Assembly: GCA_012032965.1 (NCBI GenBank)
Contig: JAAUPT010000026.1
Location: 1-11,017 of the forward strand
Length of the DNA: 11,017 nucleotides
Origin: Nitrospira sp.
GTDB taxonomy: Bacteria > Nitrospirota > Nitrospiria > Nitrospirales > Nitrospiraceae
Reading direction: 5' to 3'
Below, piece by piece: positions 5,780 to 11,017 of the stretch (its first letter is position 1; the number at the start of each line of letters is the position of its first letter). The notes under the pieces are model-generated. The model had not been told where the DNA came from, did no database searches, and saw only the letters and a program-made list of their open reading frames with translations. A program made the position numbers and the translations under genes.

Positions 5780-6775
5780 ATGGAAATCAGATTCCAACCA
5801 GCGTTGCTTCAGGAAGTGATCGATTCGTTCGTCGAGAAGACAGAACGGGAAGGCGATCCGACCTACTACAAAGACTTCCATGAGCATGCCGATCCGATTT
5901 ACGAGAAGTTCATCCTCGAAGATCGGGAGGCGGAGTTCAAAAAACTGTACCAATATCTCTTCGGCATCTGGGGGTTCTCGGATATCGTGCGCGATTCATT
6001 CAATGAGTATCCTCTCTTGAAGCAGACGGTGGGAATCGTTCTGGTCAAAGGGGTATTGAAGGAAGATCAGGAAGGCGTCGATATCCTGAGAAAATGGGGA
6101 TCGGTCGAAAAAGATCTGGCCAAAGAGTTTGAAGACAAAGGCATGAAGGGCGTGGGGATCAAATTAATCCCGCGTCGATTTTACGACCCGGCGTTGACTC
6201 GCTATTGTCGCCATGAGTTGATGCATATTTCCGATATGATCGACCCGCAATTCGGCTACGATCCGGATACCAAGATGGGACTCAACCCAGGCGAAGAGAC
6301 CTTGCTCTTGCAGCGCTATCGCGTGCTCTGGAGCTTGAGTGTGGATAGTCGGTTGGTCGCGGCAGGCAAAGAGCCGATGTTGAGTAAGGAGGATCGATTC
6401 AAGGAGTTCCGGTCGTGGTATCGAAAAATTCCACCACCTCAACTGAAATCGGTCTTTGAAGGACTCTGGCAAACATCATATTTCACCCATTCAGAATTGA
6501 TCGAAATGTCTGCAGACACGCTCCGAGTGATGGATCGAGCCGTGGACGTAGAAGGCGGCGAGGTGCCGGAGACCGAAAACAAGATCATGCTCATGCCGGG
6601 TTTTCCTTGCCCACTCTGCCGGTTTCCAACCTATTCGTGGGTGGAGGATATGGGCACAAAATTAGAGCCGTATGTCCTCGACTTCATTCGTGAGAATCAC
6701 CCAGGGGTGGGGATATCGAATTCGGGGCCTGCGATCGCTGTGTGGAAGTCTATAAATTACGAGCAGATGGAGTGA
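5780..6775 (+). CDS. Conserved hypothetical HExxH / CxxC protein of the NXR-linked block
   Basis: A 331-residue soluble protein without signal peptide or membrane segment. GGAGG at 5765-5769 supports the ATG at 5780. The centre has CRHELMHISDM (His145, Glu146, His149, with Asp152 following), the zinc-binding HExxH of zincin-type metalloproteins; HExxHxxD would supply a third ligand. Near the C-terminus FPCPLCRFPT gives a CxxC (Cys277, Cys280) followed by Trp, like half of a zinc ribbon. Other striking segments are QYLFGIWGFSDIVRDSFNE and THSELIEMSADTL. I do not recognise a characterised family. Its position before the ferredoxin, TorD-like chaperone and NxrC-like subunit suggests a role in making or guarding the same enzyme, for example a maturation or quality-control peptidase, but a non-catalytic metal site is equally possible. 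Confidence 0.88.
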   Translation: MEIRFQPALLQEVIDSFVEKTEREGDPTYYKDFHEHADPIYEKFILEDREAEFKKLYQYLFGIWGFSDIVRDSFNEYPLLKQTVGIVLVKGVLKEDQEGVDILRKWGSVEKDLAKEFEDKGMKGVGIKLIPRRFYDPALTRYCRHELMHISDMIDPQFGYDPDTKMGLNPGEETLLLQRYRVLWSLSVDSRLVAAGKEPMLSKEDRFKEFRSWYRKIPPPQLKSVFEGLWQTSYFTHSELIEMSADTLRVMDRAVDVEGGEVPETENKIMLMPGFPCPLCRFPTYSWVEDMGTKLEPYVLDFIRENHPGVGISNSGPAIAVWKSINYEQME

Positions 6776-6818
6776 TGTAGGGGGGAGGCTACGAGCAGAA
6801 GGTAACTCCCTCTCAATC

Positions 6819-6847
6819 TTGATCTCGGCCAGAACCTTTCCTATCAT
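6819..6847 (+). promoter_or_regulatory. Candidate promoter giving a leaderless ferredoxin mRNA
   Basis: TTGATC (6819-6824) and TATCAT (6842-6847) are 17 bases apart. The expected start of transcription, about seven bases after the -10 box, falls on or next to the ATG at 6854. No Shine-Dalgarno precedes that ATG, which fits leaderless initiation. Confidence 0.45.
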
Positions 6848-6853
6848 TTCATA

Positions 6854-7453
6854 ATGGCCACCAATCCTTTATACGGCCGGCGAGCTTTTCTGAAAGATTC
6901 CGTTCTCTCCACCGTCAAAGCCGCGCAAGAACTTGTCAAAGAAGCAGATGCCCTCCGCAAGGAGCACGCCCCGGTTCGGGTTCGTCTCGACTGGTTGCGT
7001 CCTCCCGGTGCGGTGGAAGAGCAACTTTTTCTCGAGAGATGCACAAAATGCAATGACTGTGTAAAGGCCTGTCCGCCTCAGGCCATTGTCGCCCATCCGA
7101 ACGACGGCACACCGGTTCTGTATGCCGATCAATCACCCTGTCTCTTGTGTGAGGACTTTCCGTGCGTGACAGCCTGCGGGACAGACGCGCTCGTGCCAGT
7201 CGAGCACTGTAGCCAAGTCCACATGGGAATCGCCACAGTCTCACATCGGCTGTGTACGGCGGGGCAAGGATGCCACGCATGCGTGTCGAAGTGTCCAACC
7301 GATGCGCTCGCCATGGATGTTGAGTCGTTATGTCTTTCTGTGGTGAAGGAAGCCTGTGTGGGGTGTGGCATGTGCGAGATGGTCTGCAAGACCGTCAACG
7401 ATCACGTGGCGATTCGAGTGGTGCCTGCAAGGCATTTGGCGGAGATCGACTAA
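6854..7453 (+). CDS. NapF/NapG-like ferredoxin with four [4Fe-4S] clusters
   Basis: This 199-residue protein has sixteen cysteines in four motif groups: Cys63/66/69/73, Cys96/99/104/108, Cys134/140/143/147 and Cys168/171/174/178. The order of motifs (CTKCNDCVKACP first, CVGCGMCEMVCK last, two irregular groups between) is that of NapF/NapG/MauM-type ferredoxins. The N-terminus has GRRAFLK, like a twin-arginine motif, but the residues after it (DSVLSTVKAAQELVKEAD) are charged, not a hydrophobic export segment. It is therefore probably cytoplasmic, as NapF is. NapF acts in maturation of the periplasmic nitrate reductase NapA; here the likely client is the NXR-type molybdenum enzyme served by the TorD-like protein downstream. 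A direct electron-transfer role is the alternative. Confidence 0.88.
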   Translation: MATNPLYGRRAFLKDSVLSTVKAAQELVKEADALRKEHAPVRVRLDWLRPPGAVEEQLFLERCTKCNDCVKACPPQAIVAHPNDGTPVLYADQSPCLLCEDFPCVTACGTDALVPVEHCSQVHMGIATVSHRLCTAGQGCHACVSKCPTDALAMDVESLCLSVVKEACVGCGMCEMVCKTVNDHVAIRVVPARHLAEID

Positions 7454-7525
7454 ATGATGCCATCATCCCAACGATATGACTTGTCGAGTCGAAACTTGGA
7501 CGACCAAGATCATGCCAATTCACCC

Positions 7526-7554
7526 TTGACTTCGTACAGGCCATTTCATATACA
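7526..7554 (+). promoter_or_regulatory. Strong candidate sigma70-type promoter for the TorD-like and NxrC-like genes
   Basis: TTGACT (7526-7531, 5 of 6 to consensus) and TATACA (7549-7554) with an ideal 17-base spacer. It lies in the 164-base gap before the chaperone gene, giving a leader of about 60 bases. The two genes downstream then share one terminator at 9681-9730. Confidence 0.6.
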
Positions 7555-7623
7555 TACATGGCTTCCTTTTCCAACCACGGCGAGTAAGGGTATGGTAAAC
7601 GAAGCGACCAGGAGGCGATGTCT

Positions 7624-8595
7624 GTGACGAATCAACAACCAATAAAAGGGTTGTCTCCCGGAGCAACCGCCACGATGCCAAACCCTTCTGCTATGAAGGA
7701 CTCTCCCGCCGTTGAACGTGCGCTTGGTCGCAGTAAGATCTACCTTTTGATTTCCTGGAGTCTTCTGTATCCGGAAGATGAAGAATTTCTCGATTACCTC
7801 CGGTGCGGAGAGTTTGTGGAGGATGGTCGCGCTGCGCTTGATGCTCTGGAGGTGGCTCTTGGTGCCGATGGCGGCGAGCGTGCTAAAGGAAAGTTGAGCT
7901 CCCTCCGGAAACAGATAGCCGCGATTGAAAACCTGGTTGCGTCAGAATGTGTCAATTGGCAACTCAGCGATCTCCAGTCTGAACATCGCCGAGTGTTTAG
8001 CAATGTCATCACGCTCGATTGTCCTCCCTACGAAACCCTCTTCGGGAATGACCACGTATTCGCACAATCCCATGTGATGGGAGATATTTCAGGGTTTTAC
8101 AAGGCCTTTGGAGTCGAGTTATCCAAAGATATCCATGAGCGACTGGATCACCTCAGTGTCGAATTCGAGTTCATGCATTTTCTTGCCTACAAAGAATCGT
8201 ACTCGCGTTGTCATGACGGCAGTGAAAAAACGCAGATCGTGGTCGACGCCCAGAAGAAGTTCGTCAAGAACCATATCGGCCGATGGGTACCGCTCTTCTG
8301 TCGCATGTTGGCCAAGAAGGCGGATTCCGGTCCTTTTAAATTGATCGCGGATCTCACCGCCGATTGGATGGAGTTTGAAACCGCGTTTCTCGGTGTGGTG
8401 CCTCAGCCCTATACGGAAACCGATTACCGTCCAGCGACGTTCAGCTCTCCAGAAGGGCAGACGTATGAATGTGGTGCGCAAGATCAAGGGAATGAATTGA
8501 GCATGTTGCTGAACGAAGTGGGCGCGCAATCGTACATGGATGTGAAGGATAAAGAGAAGGATACCGAGCAGGGGGGACCTGCCGGAACTGCGTGA
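7624..8595 (+). CDS. TorD/NarJ-family molybdoenzyme chaperone
   Basis: Proteins of this family bind the apo-form of molybdenum-bis-MGD oxidoreductases (TorA, DmsA, NarG type) in the cytoplasm and hold them for cofactor insertion and, where relevant, export. The all-helical sequence carries family marks: ALGRSKIYLLISWSLLYP near the start, DCPPYETLFG, MGDISGFYKAFGV, HERLDHLSVEFEFMHFLAYKE, and the FVKNHIGRWVPLFC helix. At about 324 residues it is longer than typical TorD (about 200), with extra N-terminal and acidic C-terminal tails. Start: AGGAGG (7610-7615) is only two bases from the ATG at 7618 but eight from the in-frame GTG at 7624, so GTG is preferred. In Nitrospira such a gene beside NxrC is expected to serve the NXR alpha subunit. 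Confidence 0.9.
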   Translation: MTNQQPIKGLSPGATATMPNPSAMKDSPAVERALGRSKIYLLISWSLLYPEDEEFLDYLRCGEFVEDGRAALDALEVALGADGGERAKGKLSSLRKQIAAIENLVASECVNWQLSDLQSEHRRVFSNVITLDCPPYETLFGNDHVFAQSHVMGDISGFYKAFGVELSKDIHERLDHLSVEFEFMHFLAYKESYSRCHDGSEKTQIVVDAQKKFVKNHIGRWVPLFCRMLAKKADSGPFKLIADLTADWMEFETAFLGVVPQPYTETDYRPATFSSPEGQTYECGAQDQGNELSMLLNEVGAQSYMDVKDKEKDTEQGGPAGTA

Positions 8596-8671
8596 GTGAC
8601 TGAATCGATAATCAACAACGGTTATTGAAGAAACATTATCTTTACCATCATCGAGAGGAGGAATTAGCACT

Positions 8672-9621
8672 ATGAGAGTAGCGCAGACGACCAACAAGAA
8701 ATTGGTGTTTGCCATTCTTCTCTCCGTCCTCACCGTCGGATTGATGCTGACGATGGGGCGAGTACCATTGGCCGTCAGTCAGCCGGTTACAATTCCGGCA
8801 AAGACGGTCAAGGGCCCGATTCCCATGGACGGCGCCAACCCTATTTGGGAAAGTGTTCCAGGTGTCGTGGTTCCGTTGAGCGGGCAATTGATTACCACAC
8901 CGATGCACCCCAATATCTCGGTGAAGTCGGTGTTCGTCAAGGCCATGACTAATGGAAAGGATGTCGGGTTACGGTTGGAGTGGAGTGACCAGACGAAGAA
9001 TGACACAGCGATTGGCCCACAGGACTTCCGCGACCAAGTGGCCGTGATGTTTCCGGTCAACACGGCCGGGGCTCCGCCGTTCCAGTGCATGGGGCAATCC
9101 GGTGGGACGACCAACATCTGGCGGTGGAATGCCGAATGGCAGAAGGATCTCGGCAAGGATACCGCAGGCATGTGGGATGTGGACGATCAATACCCAGGCA
9201 TTTTCTGGGACTATTACTTTGAAGAGCCTGCCGGCGGCGTCACCTATCCGGACCGAATTGGCCGAAGCCTGGGGCCCTTCAATTCCGGTATTTGGTCTGG
9301 CAACATTATGTCCGATCCGACGCTTCGTGTGAGCTCGGTGGAAGATTTGAGCGCGAATGGCTTCAGCACGCTCACGACGCAAGCGCATCAGGATGTCATC
9401 GGTAATGGTGTGTGGGAACCGTCTGGATCCATCAAAGGCGGAGGATATACCGGTCCGACATGGCGGTTGTTGTGAAGCGGACCTTGGAAAACGGTGACGC
9501 AAACGACGTGCAGTTCAAAGCCGGGATGTCGGTGCCCATCGCCTTTGCGGTGTGGGATGGGGCCAACATCGAACGGAACGGCATGAAGTCGTTGTCGACT
9601 TGGTTCACGCTGAAACTCTAG
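8672..9621 (+). CDS. nxrC: NxrC-like haem b subunit (ethylbenzene dehydrogenase gamma type), one-base frameshift
   Basis: AGGAGG at 8656-8661 sits ten bases before the ATG. Residues 1-36 form a Sec signal peptide (NKK, hydrophobic stretch 11-28, then a likely cleavage near AVS-QP), so the mature protein is periplasmic. The rest fits the haem-binding gamma subunit of the DMSO-reductase-family type II enzymes (EbdC, NxrC candidates): a lipocalin-like beta fold, GLRLEWSDQTKND, PPFQCMGQSGGTTNIWRW and YPGIFWDYYF. In EbdC a Met and a Lys ligate the haem. Met140 and the Lys of VVVKRTLENGD are candidates here. The reading frame breaks at GGPTW: one G missing around 9465-9466 sends it to a TGA at 9475. 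Adding it restores VVVKRTL and continues to RNGMKSLSTWF and a TAG at 9621 (316 residues). The gene symbol is a candidate assignment. Confidence 0.85.
9463..9468. other. Frameshift site in the NxrC-like gene
   Basis: The sequence TGGCGGTTGTTGTG at 9461-9474 would encode W-R-V-V-V if a third G followed CGG. As written, the frame ends five bases later in TGA. The downstream frame matches the conserved C-terminal half of the haem-binding domain, so the coding region clearly continued. Confidence 0.8.
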
Positions 9622-9680
9622 TGACTCAGGCAGCGTGCGGCATAGTTGCTGTAACTGAACGCGTCACGTAGTTAAAGAGA

Positions 9681-9730
9681 AGCCTCGGATCGGTTCCCGC
9701 CAGGGAGGGATGGTCCGAGGCTCTTTTTTT
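9681..9730 (+). terminator. Intrinsic terminator after the NxrC-like gene
   Basis: AGCCTCGGA (9681-9689) and TCCGAGGCT (9714-9722) form a perfect 9-bp stem, with further pairing possible inside (GGTTCCC and GGGA). Seven T follow at 9724-9730. It lies 60 bases beyond the stop at 9621 and closes the NXR-linked block. Confidence 0.9.
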
Positions 9731-9771
9731 CAGAAGATATCGATAGTTGGACGAATGGTCAGCCTGTGGGA

Positions 9772-9800
9772 TTGCATTTCATAAACTGCGGGGGTATAAG
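9772..9800 (+). promoter_or_regulatory. Candidate promoter for the radical SAM gene
   Basis: TTGCAT (9772-9777) and TATAAG (9795-9800) with a 17-base spacer, after the terminator and before the ATG at 9854. The -10 box is good, the -35 box moderate. Confidence 0.45.
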
Positions 9801-9853
9801 AAGAACATTCATCGAAATCACTGATTTTTAAGAATAAAAGGACTTACTTTGCC

Positions 9854-11017
9854 ATGAAAGTCTCCTTGCTTTTCCCGCCGACATGGCATCCTTCTCAGCC
9901 CTATCTCAGTTTGCCATCCCTGACTGGATTTCTGCACCAGGGTGGAGTGTCAGACGTTTCACAACGCGATCTCGGCATCGAATTGCTGGATTCGGTACTG
10001 ACTCGAAGTTATGCGGCTGAGGTGCATCAACTGTTGATCGCCAAGCAGCGTGAGCTTGAGAGGTCCCAGACCGGAGAGACCGGTGCAGGCAGTCGAGAAC
10101 ACTACGCAAAAGTGACTGATTCTCTCGATCGATTCTCCTATCTCGTTGACCGTATCGAGCTCGCCAAAGAGACATTGCGCAGTGAGGGGTTTTACGATCC
10201 AGATGCCTATCGCGCCAGCCTGTTCATGATCGATAAATGGTTGGAAGTCGTCTCCGCAATATACTTTCCGACCCGACTCACCGTTGTGGATAATCAGTTT
10301 GGAAACTACTCGATCTATTCCTCCAAAGATCTGATGAAGGTCGTTCGGGACGAAACGCAGAATCCCTTTCTCAGCCTCTTCCGGAACCGATTCATTCCGT
10401 CAATCGTCGACAGCCGCCCCGATCTCATTGGGGTGTCAATCACCGCAACCTCGCAGATTATTCCCGGCCTGACACTCTGTCGATTGATCAAAGAGGCCGC
10501 TCCTGATCTCCACGTGACCATCGGTGGCAGCATCTTTACTCGTCTCGTAGACAACATCCGCCGCTGTCCGAGTCTGTTCGAGTTGGCCGACGATATCGTC
10601 GTGTTCGAAGGGGAAACGGCCTTGCTGGAATTGGTCAATCAGCTGGCAGGCAAGAAGGATTACAGTAAAGTTCCGAACCTCATCTATCGTAACAACGGGA
10701 AAATCACCGTCAACCAGCCGTTCTACTCAGAAAGTGTCAATCAACTTCCGGCGCCGAACTATGACGGGTTCCCGCTGGACCTCTACTTATCACCGGAACC
10801 GGTGCTTCCAGTCCAGTTTTCTCGAGGTTGTTACTATAAAGATTGCGCATTCTGCGCCCTCACTCTCGATCACCAGAATTTCCGCCAGAAAGACCCAGGG
10901 CGGACCATCGAAGAGTTGCAATGGCTCAAGCAACGTTACGGCGTACGGCATTTCTTTTTCACAGACGAGTGTTTCGCGTTGGCGCCGACGAAACGGTTGT
11001 GTCAGCATGATGATCAG
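9854..11017 (+). CDS. B12-binding-type radical SAM protein (5' part, runs off the window)
   Basis: The frame from ATG 9854 is open to the last base (388 codons), so the C-terminus is missing. AAAGGA at 9837-9842 is a possible ribosome site, rather far from the ATG. The start MKVSLLFPPTWHPSQPYLSLPSLTGFL is typical of the cobalamin-binding-domain radical SAM class. A Rossmann-like part follows at about 185-260 (DLIGVSITATSQ, HVTIGGSIFTRL, VVFEGETALLEL). The radical SAM core then begins at QFSRGCYYKDCAFC (Cys326, Cys331, Cys334): spacing CX4CX2C, one residue longer than the classic CX3CX2C but found in this class. The usual B12-ligating DxHxxG motif is not evident, so cobalamin binding may be absent. 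A helical insertion of about 100 residues (50-150) precedes the Rossmann part. The reaction, often a methylation or lipid, cofactor or peptide modification, cannot be told. Confidence 0.88.
   Translation, partial: MKVSLLFPPTWHPSQPYLSLPSLTGFLHQGGVSDVSQRDLGIELLDSVLTRSYAAEVHQLLIAKQRELERSQTGETGAGSREHYAKVTDSLDRFSYLVDRIELAKETLRSEGFYDPDAYRASLFMIDKWLEVVSAIYFPTRLTVVDNQFGNYSIYSSKDLMKVVRDETQNPFLSLFRNRFIPSIVDSRPDLIGVSITATSQIIPGLTLCRLIKEAAPDLHVTIGGSIFTRLVDNIRRCPSLFELADDIVVFEGETALLELVNQLAGKKDYSKVPNLIYRNNGKITVNQPFYSESVNQLPAPNYDGFPLDLYLSPEPVLPVQFSRGCYYKDCAFCALTLDHQNFRQKDPGRTIEELQWLKQRYGVRHFFFTDECFALAPTKRLCQHDDQ

Noticed and set aside
6854..6930. Tat signal peptide on the NapF-like ferredoxin
   Set aside because: The RRAFLK motif is there but the next 20 residues are charged and lack a hydrophobic core and cleavage site.
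8119..8733. 204-codon open frame on the minus strand opposite the TorD-like gene
   Set aside because: It lies antisense to a clearly conserved chaperone gene and covers the ribosome site of the next gene; its translation shows no family features.
1..11017. CRISPR array, tRNA or rRNA genes
   Set aside because: No regularly spaced direct repeats and no cloverleaf or rRNA-like conserved stretches were seen on either strand by eye.

Overview
The window looks like chromosomal DNA of a Nitrospira-type nitrite oxidiser (Nitrospirota). This rests on four neighbouring plus-strand genes at 5780-9621: a conserved HExxH protein, a four-cluster NapF-like ferredoxin, a TorD/NarJ-family chaperone and a periplasmic ethylbenzene-dehydrogenase-type haem b subunit (NxrC candidate). 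Together they match the accessory set found beside nitrite oxidoreductase (NXR) genes. The catalytic NXR subunits are not in the window, and the species assignment is inference.

Layout. (1) 1-2625: an accessory region resembling an integron cassette array read on the minus strand. A HEPN-like gene (116-667) and an OsmC-family gene (1975-2442) are each bracketed by TTGTTAR core-like sites. A short attC-like hairpin lies at 55-109 and two copies of a 165-bp repeat abut the gene starts. Between the two genes lie a small leader ORF, a decayed plus-strand gene (1229-1634) and a possible 27-residue membrane peptide (1697-1780). (2) 2626-3682: a poorly coding stretch with a possible broken gene and, at 3246-3405, a string of hairpins around a perfect DnaA box. 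(3) 3683-5589: two minus-strand genes, a thioredoxin-fold protein and a seven-bladed WD40 protein, each interrupted by one single-base indel. (4) 5621-9730: the NXR-linked block with recognisable sigma70-type promoters, ending in a strong intrinsic terminator. (5) 9854-11017: the 5' part of a B12-binding-type radical SAM protein that runs off the window.

How the genes may work together: the TorD-like chaperone and the NapF-like ferredoxin would help mature a molybdenum-bis-MGD enzyme. The NxrC-like protein would be its periplasmic haem b electron-transfer subunit. The HExxH protein is of unknown function in the same block.

Three otherwise well-conserved genes (thioredoxin-fold, WD40, NxrC-like) each need exactly one base added or removed, at short homopolymers, to read through. 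This pattern fits assembly error better than gene decay, and should be settled before calling any of them pseudogenes.
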